From: Sinotaia quadrata
Lineage: Eukaryota; Mollusca; Gastropoda; Architaenioglossa; Viviparidae
Assembly (NCBI GenBank): GCA_028829895.1
Contig: CM054179.1
Span: forward strand, 51,533,391 to 51,597,390
Length of the DNA: 64,000 bases
Direction: 5' to 3'
A program made the position numbers and the translations under genes. The first letter of the stretch is position 1. The number at the start of each line of letters is the position of its first letter. The notes beneath the pieces are model-generated. The model was not told where the DNA came from and searched no databases. It saw nothing but the letters and a program-made list of their open reading frames with translations. Of the stretch, positions 12,601 through 25,613 are shown one piece after another.

Positions 12601-14528
12601 AACAGTGGTATAGTAAAATGATAATCTTAACTCTTTAAGCACATATTTGCCCTCTCCTTACAACAGTAAAGGGTTAAGTTTAGTTCTTCATGCATATCTT
12701 GCCCTCGTTATGTTTAATTTTCAAGCATATAACTTGCCCTCACAATATAATAAAAGTACAGTTAAATGATAAATTTAATTCATTAAGTCCATAACTTTCC
12801 TCACAGTACAACAACAATAAGATGTTAGCATTTCATGTGGATGGTTCTGTTTTTGTAAAATTGTTTGTTTGATATAGGTCTAAAGTGGAAGTACAGTTGA
12901 GTGCAAAATCACCCATGATTATGGACACCACCAAAAGGAAAAACACTGGTAAAATTAATTTTACTGCTCAGCTTCAGATCTTTTTAGAATGTCTTTTCAT
13001 GTTCAAGAAAAAAAATGAGGGAGGGGGTGGGGGAGTTTCATACTTATAAAAAAATTACAGTCTTTTTTATTATGAATCTTTTTTTTTTTTTTAATTAAGT
13101 TTTATCTGCACTTTTTGGGGTAATTCTTCATTGAATTTGAAGTAATGTTTTTTTTCAATTTCTAATGCTTTATAGACATAAAGTGTTGAGAAATCTGGTG
13201 TTTTGACTTTAATATTTGCTTTTAAATACTTAGTCAGGGTGTGTTTTTTAGACAAGTAATAATGTACTGCTAAACTTACATAGTATGTAATATTTTAAAT
13301 ATATTTACTAGATATAATCAATAATGCTTCTACCTGTTATTATTTTAATTTATGCTTTATCACTCATAAATATGGAAGTTTATAAATTGTGAATGCAGGT
13401 AAAGTGTTTGCAGAAAGAAATTATACAATAAATCATACAGTACAAATTAGACATTTAAAAGATATTTCTTTTAATACACTTATCAGTGTAAAGTGAATTT
13501 TATGAGTTTATGACCCATTATGCTCTTTATTGTGTAGATGAACATTTGCTTAAAGATGTGCGAGTTAAAGTGGAACGAGCCACAGCAGACAACTATGTCA
13601 AACGTGCTAAAATATCCAGTACTTGGTTGATCGGAAAAATTCCACGTACTCCTCCAGGTTTGTATTAGTCATGATCATACTTTATGCTGAATGTAGTAAA
13701 GTCTCTTTTCTGTGGCACTGACAAATATTCTATATATAATGTAGAGCAGCACTTCCCAAACTCTGGATTGTGATCTGATTTTCAATAGGTCATGAAGAGT
13801 TCTAAAAATTGGTTCACAGTTCTAAAACGTTAGGGAAGCACTAATATAGGGTTATTTCCTACATCACTCTTTTATCATTTAATGTGTCTACCTGATGCCT
13901 AGGAATAACCAGTCACATTTATCATCATTCATAGTTCAATTTTATTTTTATTTTATTATAAATTCATTTGATAAAATTAATGCATTCATTGTTTTGCATG
14001 ATTTCACTTTCTAATTTAAAACACTTTACAGATTTGTTGCTAGGGGGTTTTGGTTTTCGGTTTTGTTGCTGACAGTTTTATTATATATATTAAAAGCTGT
14101 GAACTTTTGCTTGTTACATTATATTTTAATTTTACTTTAAGCTTACATCCTTTAAGCAGTACATTTGCTTATTTCTTGTTTATTTCATAGTTTATAAATT
14201 TTAATTCTCTCATTTTCTTTAATCTGAGATTACTGAATATAAATTACAAATAGTATATGTAAAGCTCTCTCAGGGGCAATGGCTGTGATTCTTCAATTTC
14301 AACACAGCAAGCATATGAATATGCACATTCACACAAACATGCGCATCTCCCCAGGCTGGTAATTTTTTAACTCATTTAATATGTACAATTCTCACATGGA
14401 TTGTGAGCTCATTGTTGCTGCAGATTTGGGTACCAGATGGTGTCTGTCCTAAATTTCTCCATTTCTCTGTGCTTACAGCCTTGTAAAACTCAACATCTGC
14501 AACCAAAGGACATAAAAAGAGTGCGCGC

Positions 14529-14589
<61 letters not shown>

Positions 14590-17500
14590 ACACACATATA
14601 CACACAAAATATATACAAACTCTTGCCTTCCAAGCCTTTGTTCTCTAGCTAGAACCTATTATTATTTCACTGTCACAAAAAGCTAAACAATAATGGGTTG
14701 TTTATCAACCATGTGTAGCAGCTGTGTTAGCAGCTTATTTTAATCTTCTAGGCTTATCAGTTTATCTCTCTTTTGTCTTCTAGGTATTTTGTAGTTCGTG
14801 GTCATATTCTTGCACTGTTCTCTCTTTTTCACATGCTCACCTACTACAAACACGCGCACATAAACACATGCCTGTGCATTTCCAGTTACAAATTTTCTTT
14901 CCTGGACACAAAAATATATATGCTTGCACCACACATACATGCAAATGCACTTGTTTCTTTAAACAAATAATTGCTGTAGAAATTAGCATTAAATGAAATG
15001 GCAGCAAGGAATATTTTTTCCAAGCTTTCTCCAGCATTGTATTGCAACTCATTTTATGAGATTCATTATTAGTAATACAGTATTTAAGGATTTGTAAAAA
15101 AAATATTCAGTTATATTTTAAAAATAAAATGTAATATTTTTATTAACAGTTGATAAAGTATTATACAATACAGATATATTCAATTCAACTATGTATGATC
15201 CTGTACAGCATTTTGTGACATTTTAGTTTGTTTTTTTTTAATGTATATATCACTATCAGTGAGGATAGGTTTTAATTTTGAAATTGCAAATTGTTAATAA
15301 TGTTTCTTTTTTAGTTTTGTAAAAACTTAATTTCACATATTTTGCTTCTTCATCACAGCAGTAAATTATTTTATTTTGCTGTTTTTGTGTTAGAAGTAAA
15401 CACAAGAAAACCCAGACAAAACAAAAACAACACACCCTATAAACTTTTATTTGAATACCCAAATAGCAATTGAGCTGATAAATAAAAACACTTTGACTGA
15501 TGCTTGTCCATTGAGTACAGGCATAGTAATTTGTATTAAGCACTTTTATTTGGCCTTAGTTTTAAATTAGTCACTCGTATTTGCTACATACTTGTACAAA
15601 ACCTGAAGACTTTGTTGATTAAAAAAAAACAACAACAGTTAAGCCTAATCTTACCATTGTTTTAAATTAGCCACTTGCTATATAAGTGTGAAAACCAAAA
15701 GCTAAGTTCACATACATTTTTCTATTCCAATCCATGTCTTTTGTACATTTAACTGCAAAGAATTTAACTGTTCTTTTTTAGTGATTTCTTTTCATTTTGG
15801 ACATCTAGTTTTCCAGATTTCTTTATTTTAGATAAGAGGTTTGATAATGTATCCTTTGATTTTAAAAAGCATTCCTCTGAAATGCTTACAAGAAAATGGA
15901 TACTTAAATAATTATAATGCATTGATGCAATTTTATCGAGCCTGCTTTTAATAGCATGAATTTAAAAATGTCTCTAATATATGATGTCTGTTATATGGCT
16001 TCATACAAACAAGTGTTCATTCATTTCTGTTAAAAACTCGTGCATTGTATAAAATTTGAAGCTTAACTCTGGTATTTATTGGAGTTTATGGCAACTGTTG
16101 ATAGTTTCTTTGCCATTGGCACTTATATATTTCATGTTGACATAATCCCACTTTGAACTAATATTAGTACTATAGCAAATTTGTGAAGTTTAAGAAATCA
16201 TTTCATTCATCCAGATGGAATGAAATGTTTAAAAAAGCTTTTATTAAATGTTGTTCATGCACATTTAAGAAAATTGACTTATAATTTAATAATGACATTT
16301 TTGAAAATGTTATGTATGCATGATTATGAATATATCTATATGCAGTGGCAATTAAAAATTATCACACTATAGCATCAGAAATAAAGATTACTAAGAAGTC
16401 TGTGTATTTTATACATTGTCACTTTTCTTCCCTCACTTTTCTTCCATTCCAGGAAATAAGGGAAGACCACCCATTAACCGGAACCATACCCATTCAGACC
16501 TAAAGCCAACTGACAAGTTACGAAAAAGACCTGCATCAAGCAAGAAACAAACATTGCCTGAAAAAGATCAGAAGAAAAGCGAACCACTGGGAGATGCAAG
16601 TGATCACACTAAAAATAAGGATAAGGAAAGAAAATCTTTGGTAAAAGACAAATCGGTGAAAGCAAAAAAAGATGAGAGCATTGATTTTGAAGACAAGCAT
16701 TCTTTTGTTGAAATTGAGAAAGTCACATCACTTAAAAATAAACAGATTTTTGAAACCAATGATAGTGATCATGAAAGTAATGAAAGGGAGAAAAAACTAA
16801 AGGAGGGAACTTACAGCAGTCTTAACAATACTTCTGGAGATGAAAGACACCAGTTGCGTCCAGTTCGAAAAGTAGCCATGCGGCGTCCTCGTATGTTGTT
16901 GGAGGATAAGGATGGTCAAACAACAGATAGCAGTGATGGTGAGTGTAAATTAAACCGTAGGTCTCGTGGTCGAGATGGGAAGAAAATGGAGCGTCGATCA
17001 CGACGTGGTAATGCTGAAGATGATCGGCTGGAGGATGGTGTACAGTGGTATGAGGAAGAAAGTTGTGAATCATCACACTGTCATCGACCATCTCAGCGAC
17101 GTGTAGCATGGGTAAGTGAATATTATGTTGATTGTGTATGTTGAGCTATTTGTTCCTATACATTGTTCCTATATCTTTTAAGGTCATACAGGATGTTTGT
17201 GTTAATATAATTGTATAATACAAGTTTAAATTATGGTTTATTTTTTCGGATTATATAAATTCAAATTAAACCACTCTACTATACCCACTACAGAGTTTTA
17301 AAAATAGAGACCCCACATTTATTTTCTTAAAAATTAATAACTTTTATAATTTTTTTGGTTTGCAGTAATCCCCTAAGATGTGAATCAGAACATCTTGGTT
17401 TATCACTATTTTCAAATTAAGTCATTCTTCAGTCAGCAGTCAATGAATCTGTTCCTCTGCATTCAATTCCTGCTTCTATAACCCTTTCAATCATTCATTC

Positions 17501-17992
17501 GGTGGTGGAGTAAATTTGCCTATCCCTATTTCTAGACTTAATTGTTACATAAATTGTTAAATTGTCAAAGTGACACAACCTTGGGCACTCCTTTTTGTAA
17601 TTGTCAGAGTTGGAGTAAACAACTAGTTAAGAACATGCTAGGAATTGCTGATGCAATCCAAACCAGTTCCAAGTGGATGAATAGTTTCTTCTCTAATAGT
17701 CTCATATTAAATGAAGTTCCAGTCCTTTGTTTATCTTTTGTGCTTCTATCCCTTCGTGCTTTAAAATCAAGATGAGGTTACTATAATGATCAAACAATTT
17801 GAGAAACACTGATTTAGTTTTAAAATGTTTTCTAATGTGGAGATGTATTTTAAGTCATGTAAGCATGGGTATCCTTGTCTTTTGCAGGTCCAATGTGATG
17901 ACTGTGACAGATGGTATCATACTGTTTGTGTTGGAATCAGTTATGAGTCTGTCAAGGTTGAAGATGAAGAGTTTCATTGTGGATGTGTGTAG
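3577..17992 (+). CDS. TCF19: TCF19-like FHA and PHD-finger nuclear protein (5' partial), six exons
   Basis: Exons are 3577-3693, 10096-11345, 12878-12948, 13538-13657, 16453-17111 and 17888-17992; all joins keep frame and use GT-AG. They encode 773 residues without an initiator Met, so at least one upstream exon is missing. Residues 1-39 resemble the end of an FHA domain (LHEGDKVIFG, DSEFQFV). The long middle is Ser-rich with acidic runs and basic stretches that could be nuclear localisation signals. The C-terminus is a PHD finger (CESSHC, WVQCDDCDRWYHTVC, FHCGC). Vertebrate TCF19 has the same FHA-to-PHD order, and its PHD binds histone H3K4me3. The protein probably acts in the nucleus as a chromatin reader; that role is inferred. 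It is about twice as long as human TCF19 (about 345 aa) because of the disordered middle. The last Cys pair is spaced C-x-C rather than C-x2-C. Confidence 0.82.
3694..10095 (+). other. TCF19: 6.4-kb intron of the TCF19-like gene
   Basis: AT-rich non-coding DNA. Visible content is (AAAT)n-type simple sequence near 4300-4355, homopolymer T and A runs and the 129-bp duplication listed separately. The open stretches here (for example 4692-4952, 8218-8538) lack motifs, consistent with chance. Confidence 0.75.
9032..9290. repeat. Diverged tandem duplication, period 129 bp
   Basis: ATGTCCAGAAAGATGTTTTT occurs at 9032 and 9161, and both copies continue through TTGAACACT to AAACCAATGTCATG and a poly-T run. 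The second copy has diverged by small indels. Confidence 0.8.
10096..11345 (+). CDS. TCF19: TCF19-like exon: long Ser-rich and acidic disordered region
   Basis: Acceptor TTTTCAG ends at 10095; donor GTACTT follows 11345, leaving phase 2. At 1250 bp it is the longest exon in the window. It carries acidic runs (DHDDDEKEEEEE, EESEEEEE), many Ser-Pro and Thr-Pro sites (for example TPESF, TPSPS) and several basic patches. No folded domain is visible. In-frame codons at 10024-10095 lie upstream of the acceptor and are probably intron. Confidence 0.85.
11346..12877 (+). other. TCF19: TCF19-like intron containing a degenerate tandem array (about 12500-12830)
   Basis: Within 12500-12830 a loose unit of roughly 55-75 bp recurs five or so times. 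It combines a TTAAGCACATA-like word, a TTGCCCTC or TTTCCCTC word and an AC-AATA stretch. The rest is AT-rich with no gene. Confidence 0.5.
12878..12948 (+). CDS. TCF19: TCF19-like short exon
   Basis: Lies between a GATATAG acceptor and a GTAAAA donor. It completes the Arg codon split from the previous exon and reads SKVEVQLSAKSPMIMDTTKR, followed by KNT. The phase matches on both sides. No domain is assigned. Confidence 0.75.
13538..13657 (+). CDS. TCF19: TCF19-like exon with conserved-looking KVERATADNYVKRAKIS segment
   Basis: Acceptor TTGTGTAG; donor GTTTGT. It encodes 40 residues ending in IPRTPP, with the Gly codon completed by the next exon. The mixed charged and hydrophobic composition differs from the disordered exon and may be a short conserved motif, but I do not recognise it. 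Confidence 0.78.
13745..13840. mobile_element. Possible very short hAT-like MITE
   Basis: GCACTTCCCAAAC on the left pairs imperfectly with GTTAGGGAAGCAC on the right, about 95 bp apart. The flanks TAATGTAG and TAATATAG could be an 8-bp target duplication with one mismatch. It resembles miniature hAT elements but has no coding part; both ends are imperfect, so confidence is limited. Confidence 0.42.
14527..14598. repeat. (CA)n microsatellite
   Basis: About 72 bp of near-pure CA repeat within an intron, starting with a CGCGCACACG variant. The overlapping open frames (poly His-Thr, poly Cys-Val) are by-products of the repeat. Confidence 0.97.
16453..17111 (+). CDS. TCF19: TCF19-like exon: basic linker and first half of PHD finger
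   Basis: Acceptor CATTCCAG; donor GTAAGT after the TGG codon at 17109-17111. It encodes Lys/Glu-rich linker, Arg-rich stretches (RRSRGRDGKKMERRSRR) and then the first zinc ligands of the PHD finger (CESSHCHRPSQRRVAW). The split directly before VQCDDC puts the finger across two exons. Confidence 0.87.
17510..17722 (+). repeat. Dispersed repeat family A, copy 1
   Basis: This stretch matches 46746-46937 in the same orientation with small indels. Shared words include TCCCTATTTCTA, AAAGTGAC, GTAAACAACT, AACCAGTTCCAA, TGGATGA and CTAATAGTCTCA. The copies are about 29 kb apart, one in a TCF19-like intron and one intergenic, so this is a dispersed element of unknown class (SINE or MITE). No RNA polymerase III boxes are evident. 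Confidence 0.75.
17888..17992 (+). CDS. TCF19: TCF19-like terminal exon: second half of PHD finger and stop
   Basis: Acceptor CTTTTGCAG. It encodes VQCDDCDRWYHTVCVG and EEFHCGCV, then TAG at 17990-17992. Cys, Cys, His, Cys, Cys and Cys ligands are visible. The final pair is C-G-C, one residue shorter than usual. An alternative donor (GTGTGT) lies inside CGCV, so a missed downstream exon that restores normal spacing cannot be excluded. Confidence 0.83.
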   Translation, partial: VQCDDCDRWYHTVCVGISYESVKVEDEEFHCGCV

Positions 17993-20900
17993 AGAATTAA
18001 ATAGTCTGGTTGAATCTTAAACACACTAAAAATGTGTTCATTTTTTTGCTTGTTTGGAGACAAGAAAGCTTGTGAGGTCTAATTGTGGCTACATATGAAA
18101 TTATGTACTTTTGCAAAATTCGTCCTCCATGCTATATGAGTGTCAATAACAGAGTTCTGTAATTACCTTTTTATAATAGGAGATGCAGATTTCTTTACCA
18201 CTCTTATAACCAAATCTATGATATAAAAGTTTCTGTGTACTTTCATGTTTGAGTTTGTAATTCAGAATCTTGCTAGCCAAATGAGATATACTAAGATATA
18301 TAATAAGCTGAAGACTTTAATTTAATCTTTGGTGAACCACAAGATATGATAAGCTGGAATCAATCATTTTATCCATGATGAGCACAAAATATGTAAACAT
18401 ATAAACAGTAAATGACAGAGTGGATAATTTTATCTATAGGTGAGCCACCACATAACACAGTGAGTGGGGTTCATTCTTTGGCCCGTATTGAGTATAGTCC
18501 ATAATTTTTTCATAAGTGAACAACAGGATAAGAAGTATAAACTGGAGTACATAATTCAAACCTTGCAGAAAAAGGATATACTTATAAGCTTTATCAGGAA
18601 TATGATATATGGTGAATAACTGTCATTGTAGGTAGGGCATTCTTGGTTTATCTATTGGATATTCTGTAAATGTATATATATTTATGGAAGACTTGAGAAT
18701 GTATAAATATTGTAGCAGACCTACTAATTTTTGATAACTATTGTGATGGTCAGTTTTATGTTGCTTTTTCTGATAAAACAGAAAGGCATTTTATTTTAAA
18801 TTTCAGTCTTAATGCTTTTTTTGATTAAAATTACAGCATCACAGTTCTTCAGGGCTGAAATTTATGAACAAACAGTATTTTTCCTTGAAATTAAACATTT
18901 TGTATTTTAGTTTTGATTAATTTATAAATTAATTTGCTATGATAATCACTGTTGAAAGCAAAATATGGTTTGTTGTCTATAATTCACTGTATCTCTCTAT
19001 TCCAATGCAGCATTGACATCTGATAACTAGCCAACAACTGTTTCCTTTTACTTAGAATAGAAATGGGAGGCTGTTTTTCTTTTTTTCTTTTTTTGCGGAC
19101 TATTTACTTCTGACTAAGCATGCAAAAGAGACTGCTGGTTGTGAATCATTGAAAGTAATATTTAGACATGTGGCACTTGATTTCAAACTAAGTAGACGAT
19201 GTTTGTAGATTTTAGTGTGTGCTTGCATGTGAAGTCACTGAGACTCTTTCTATATCAGAATACCTACATGTCAGAAAACTTTTCATCTGTCTGTTTTTGC
19301 GAGATATCTGACAAATTAGGCACAGGATGATGGCAACACTCTATAACATCAATAATATTAATAATAGTTTTAATTCTAATAATTTAAAAATCATGCAGTA
19401 TGATTACAATGTTGTCTTTTAACTGCAGTTGTAATGTGCTGAATACAAGTAAATCAAGTTTATGTACTTAATTACAAGTATTACATATTGAAACTAAGCC
19501 CCAAACAACAGTACTTATCAAATTTATTTTATGATTTTTTTTTTTGTTCGTTACAATTATATTGACATCATGTTCATATCCTAAGTATTCTTTTATTAAT
19601 TATATATTTTTGTAACAATAATTCTATGCTTTGCTTTTTTTTTCTTCTTTTTTTAAAATTCACTTTAAATTGATGCAGTTTATTTAAGGAAAACTGTTAC
19701 ATTTGAATGATTTCTTTAGTTTTACAAATAGTAGCAAGTCTTTTTAGTTTTAGGATTTTTAGAGAAATATAGCAAATGCAATATTATATAATATAATGTA
19801 TTTTATAAAACAAGGCAAGTTTATTAATATTGTCTTTTTTTGCCTGAATAGTCTTCTTCAGATTAATAACGTGTAAAATAAACACAGATTTCTTTATCTT
19901 TTACAAAATTTCTTGCGATATATCTGCTACCAATGCTTAAAGTTCACTAAGCACAGCATTTTCTTTCATCCATTTCTACCAAAACTATGTTCAGTTAAGT
20001 ACATTCTGATTGGTTGGCTCTTTTGTTATTGTAAACATATCGTTTCTGCACGTGTTTTTTTCACGCTAAAATCTAGTCAAGTTTAAATAAATTCTTCATT
20101 GCTCTGTGACATCTTAACTGTGTCAGTCTTAGTTATATATAAAGCAATAAAACTTAGAATATACATTCCATAAAACAGTTATGTTCCTGAAGAAGTTGAC
20201 TTTTTTTTTTTAGGTATTCTTTTGCCAGGTTTGCCCTTGTAAATACTCTACCTAGAGATTTTAAGGAGATAGGTACATCTCATGTCTCAAATTAGACTTG
20301 TAGTTTGAATTCTTCATTGATCTAATGGTATCTGACATGCTTCTGAAAGAAGATTTAGACTCACCCATTTTTAACGTCAGCTTGACCATTCACTCTCCTT
20401 GTGTTGTTATTTTTTGTGGACACAAGTATGGGGATATAACTCGGTGTTTTATCTTTCATTGATATTTAAAGAATACAAAATACTATAATTAATACCTACC
20501 AAGTGAAGAGCAGTGGGAAAATAGTAGGTCTGGTTATTGGCATCATATGAAGACTTTGATTCTCAAACTTTTGGACATGTTTCTTTCCATATAACTTGAA
20601 TATATTCCTATCACATAACTTACTTAGTCATGTTCCTACCATAATTGCTGGGTCTTAAATTGTGATGTTTTGAACAATGTTTGGCTCGTTAATTTCAGAC
20701 TTTGTAGTTAACAAAATCATGCATGGAATATAGCTTATGAATGAGAAATATTTTGTGTAGGAGAGAAAAACAGAAACATTTATGTGTTGTGCTTTTTTGT
20801 TCCAGCATATATTGAAAGACACTTTGTTTCAAGATTAACAATAAAATAATTATATTTCCTAATTCATTCAAAGTAGTTTCATTGTTTTTTTTTCTTTTTT

Positions 20901-23900
20901 ATCTGTTATGCAGATAGACAAACATTTTATTTTGGATATCTTAATTTTTAAGAACAGTTCATGAATTAATACAAGTTTGTACTTTTTCATCATATTATTA
21001 TTGTTAATATGTTTTCCTATATGCATATCCTGTTCAGATATATTTTAATTATATATACCTGCCTAGAGATTAATGAATAAAATATTTTTGTACCAAATAT
21101 TTCTCTCTAACAATTATACCCATCTAGTGGTGAGTACATGTATTTTAATTTCTTTTACAACAAAACTCAGAATTATTGCTTTGTTTTGTTTTTATATTAA
21201 TGTGCATATATAATGATTTCTGATATATCAGTTCTTGATCATTTTAACTTTTGTTTATTATATATGTTTAACTTTTTTTCTTTTTCTACTTTTTTAATTC
21301 TCCAGTATTTGCATCATTCAAGCCAAATAATTGAAAGCTATTTTCTTTACTGAATGTACAAGAATTAAACACTACAATAAATAAATGTAATTTTGATTGG
21401 TATAATTGAACATTGTGAATTATAAATGCTAACACAAAAAATTTGTTAATTTGATCTTTTTCTATTTCTCTTTTGCTACAATGCGTATTTGTATTCTCTT
21501 GTCAACTGCAAGATTAAAAACTTGGAAATGAAAACCTATGTGGTGGGCAAACATTGTGGTTAGTAAATACCTCTGTCTGTAGTTTCTATGAGACAGAGGA
21601 TTACATTCGTCATGTGAGCAAATTTGCCAGAGGCTAATTGTGTTGCATATTCTTTTCTAACCAAAGGAAAGACGTGGTAATATGTAATCATTGTAAGCAT
21701 AATGGTTTAAAGAATAGTGTTACTGCACAGCACCGTTGTTGTAAATTATTAAAATACAGTGAAAAAAGTGACAACACTACTATAGTACTAAGGTGCAAGT
21801 ATATGTTTAGTAGGGAAAGATGGGTGCGGGTGTTTGCAGCATGATATCAAAGCAGACAATAATAGTGGTATAGCAGGTTTTAAAAGTGAAAACTAAAGAT
21901 ACAGAAATGTGCAAGTTTTGAGAGACCAATTGGTTGGTCAGTTAACTAGTTGGTATTCAGAAGGAAAACTAGATCTATAACTACATTGATGGCCAAAAAA
22001 GACCAAAGGGTTTGATTTGTGTGTATACATGCGCTTGTTTGTGTGAATATTTCAAAATAATTTTTAAAATATAAGTTATGAATATAATACAACAAAGAGC
22101 AGATGAAAATTAATTTAAAATTAAATACAAAGCTTATATAAAATATACATGACATAATTTTTACTTATATAGCACATACTTATTAGTGTTATGTTAGTAG
22201 TAGCAGGTGATAAAGTGACTTTTATAAAATGTCCTATTTGTGTCAGTTTTCAATGCATATATATATATATATATTGATATATTGTAGATATATGATTAAT
22301 GTAGGCATTTCCACATTCTAGGAAAAATATAGTAATATTTAATTTAATTTTTTGGTGTATGTAATTCCAAAATCATTTGGAAATATTAAGACCTCATGAC
22401 ATAAATTAGTTGTCAGACATCTTATAATTGTGTTAAAATGAGCTGATATGGATTATTTCTCCCTGTTGTAGTAATAGAAGTTGACGTGAACTGTTTATTG
22501 ATGGTTTGGATCAAAGAAGATTGTTTCTTGCAGCTTTGGAGGCTTTTTGCAGCATCACATTTGTATTGCTGATTATCATTGAATAATTAAATTACATTAT
22601 TCCATTTTGAAATGGTTTGCTGTATAGATGTACTGGCATGCTCTTTACTATTTATTTATTAATTACAACATTGTTTTAGTTTGAACAAATTGTTGGTATT
22701 CTTTGTAATTGAATCCATAATTTATAAATAATTTCAAGAAGCCAACATCACTGCATTAATTTTAGACTGTTTTCCCTAAGTATTTTGTATATAACTCATG
22801 GAAAGTTAAGCCTTATATTACAAAATTTTAATAATATCGGTAATAATCATTACATCAAATTAAAATTTAATTTTAATTGCACAGAAATTGTCTTAATTTC
22901 ACCATAGTAAATGTTGAACTGTTTAGTATATGATTTGTATCACAGTGTCTTAGTTACAAATCCAGCCACAACTCTAATTCAAGTCTAACCAGCTGCGTAT
23001 CTAATGCTTCTATTCATTAATTTTTATTGTCGAATCTTGTCATACTTTTACAATTTAGTTTGATTACATCTTGCTTTCAGTTAATGCGGGTATTGTTTCA
23101 TTTCTGAGCTGGGAAGGCTGGTGTAACAGTAGAAACTTTAACCCATCCCTAGTTGTTGGATTTTTTTCAATCAGTTCTTAACAGCTCCCTAGCTCATCTA
23201 TATGGAACTTAGTGGCCATAATTGAAGATATTCAAAGCTCTTTAATATTAGTGCCAGTTATTACTATTATTAATTTATTATTAAGCTATACAGTTAAGTA
23301 CTTTAATATCATAGGTAATATGTTAGCTTAACATTTTCAGCACACAGAACAAATTCATTATGCCAATCAAATTTAACATAGAGCTATTTTTGTGCTTGCA
23401 TGCTTACGTTTGTGTGTTTTTGAAGGAAGGATACTTCACTAGGCAGTAAGTTTTTGGTGCAATTTTTTATTTTGAAAAAGTACAGTACTCAAATATTAGG
23501 TATAAAAATATACTCATTCCTGGCTTGAAAACTCATTTATCTATTGCAACAGTAAATATATACTTATATATATTTTCATCTCCAGAAAATATGGTCTTTT
23601 TGTATATTTGTTTCTCCATTTAAATTGGTCTTCAGTGATAGCTTGAAACAAATTCAGATATAACTGTTTATTGGTTAACTTCTGTTGTTTGTTATTATAA
23701 TTATGTTTTATTATTATTATTATTTTATTATTAGTACTCTTCTGTGGATGAGACTTTAATCACATTCACAGACAGGGTTTTATAAATTGATTCAAAGAAA
23801 TTGTCAATTTCTGTATTTCCTCTTTTATTGTCAGCATTGCTTCTTCAGTTTGCATACAATTACAAAGTTTATTTTGTGTTTGTTCTCCACAGATTTGTTA

Positions 23901-24357
23901 AGAATTATACATTAAACATCTTGTGAAAGACCTATAGACACATAATTCTTTGTAAATATTTCATGTATCATAATTTTTGCCAAATCATTCACAAATCAGG
24001 AGTTTGGCTAGGGTGGGATTTAGTATGTACTTGTGTTTGAGTTTAAAGACCAATTGAAGAGGACGTTACAAAACGAATTTTTATTTATTAATAGAAAAAT
24101 CACTGGATAAATTAGTAATTATCAAATATTTTGGTAGTGTTGTAGAAATCAGCAAACTTGTAGAAATATTGTTATTTTAGTGTCGAAGGTTGAACATAAA
24201 GTGTCTTGTTGATGCGTAAGATCATCTTTCCTGGGGCACATGAAACTAAAAAGTCAATCTTTACACAAGAAACTGAGAAGGCATAAAACTGTCAATCTTT
24301 ACATGGAGTATTGATGACTTTCAGATATTCCTGTTTAATATTCCTTTGTGTAAAAAA

Positions 24358-24496
24358 AATAATGGAAAGAGTTGTTTATTTAATCATATTAGAGTAGACA
24401 AATAATGGAAAGAGTTGTTTATTGTTTTTATTAGAGTAAATAAAAAATGGAGAGTTATTAGAATAAATAAGTAATGGAAAGAGTCATTTTATTTAA
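24358..24496. repeat. Short tandem array, unit about 43 bp
   Basis: AATGGAAAGAGT recurs at 24361, 24404 and, with deletions, near 24448 and 24473, each followed by TTATT and TTAGAGTA words. The copies shorten toward the right. Confidence 0.75.
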
Positions 24497-25587
24497 TTTT
24501 TCTTTTTTTATTTATTTATTTTTTTTTTGAAAGAGGCTTCCTTTTGATGTCTTGGTGTCTGGCACACACAGAGCAGAGTGCATACTATACATATATAACA
24601 TTTATTTGTTTTACTTGTTACTTATACAGTTCAAATCCATAATATCATGACGTACTCAGGTGTATGAATATGTTGCTGCACTTTAGTTTCATACTTTCAA
24701 AGTAACTCTTAGGGATAACTGTTGTGCCCCTCTTTGTCACCAGTTTCCCCAGAATAATTGGTAAAATAGAAAAACCTCAGAAAATGTTTGGTGGTGAAAT
24801 ACCTTTTAGGACTAAGACTTTGACAGTTGCTGTATATAATCAAAACACTATAAATTTCTTTCCATTTGGGTTTTTAAAAATATATATATTCCTATTCACT
24901 TGGCCTTTAACTTTAAGCAAATTTGTCACCATTATATTTTCCTTTTATTAACAATCTAAAATATAAATGTTTTTCTTTTAATTAAAAATTATATGTTGTT
25001 TAATTATTTGCTAAGATTTTTTCAGTTTTTTTTTTTACTTTGTTTTTGTTGCTTCAATGATTTATGAATGTGTATTATGTTGTCATAAGTAATTTCCAGT
25101 AATGCATGTGAATTTTTTCAGTCCCTACTCATACTTTATCATTTGTTTATTACTTTTTATTATCTTTTTCAGTTAAGTGTGTTTTACATATATTTATTAT
25201 AGTGATATATCCGCAATTATCAGGTCCTTTTTTGTTGTGTATCTAGTCTGTGATAATGGCATTTTGTACAGTTGTATTTTTTTAAAATTATTTTTTGTCT
25301 TGTTATAACTGATATTGAAATCCTTTACTTTTGCTTACAAAAGAATATTAAAGCAATTCATGTGACAAAATCATAGTTAATCTAAATTACCATAATACCC
25401 CAGCATTCAGTCAGAAGACACCTATCTTTACAGTAATCTGAAATGCTGCTACAAAACAAACAAACCTATAATTTACTCGCATCATATAATCAAATTACTT
25501 TTAACTGTGTAGTGTATTAATATACTCAACATTTGTTTGAAATAGTATTAAATATTTTTTTAATGACTAGATTTAAAATTTTTATGT

Positions 25588-25613
25588 GGGTGTGTGTGTG
25601 TGTGTGTGTGTGT
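25588..25613. repeat. (TG)n microsatellite
   Basis: About 25 bp of pure TG repeat in the gap after the TCF19-like gene. Confidence 0.95.

Larger units (their letters stand above)
13658..16452 (+). other. TCF19: 2.8-kb TCF19-like intron
   Basis: Non-coding. It holds the possible small MITE at 13745, the (CA)n run at 14527 and AT-rich sequence. The acceptor at its right end is preceded by a clear pyrimidine tract. Confidence 0.7.

Noticed and set aside
14372..14652. Poly His-Thr and poly Cys-Val open frames
   Set aside because: By-products of the (CA)n microsatellite.
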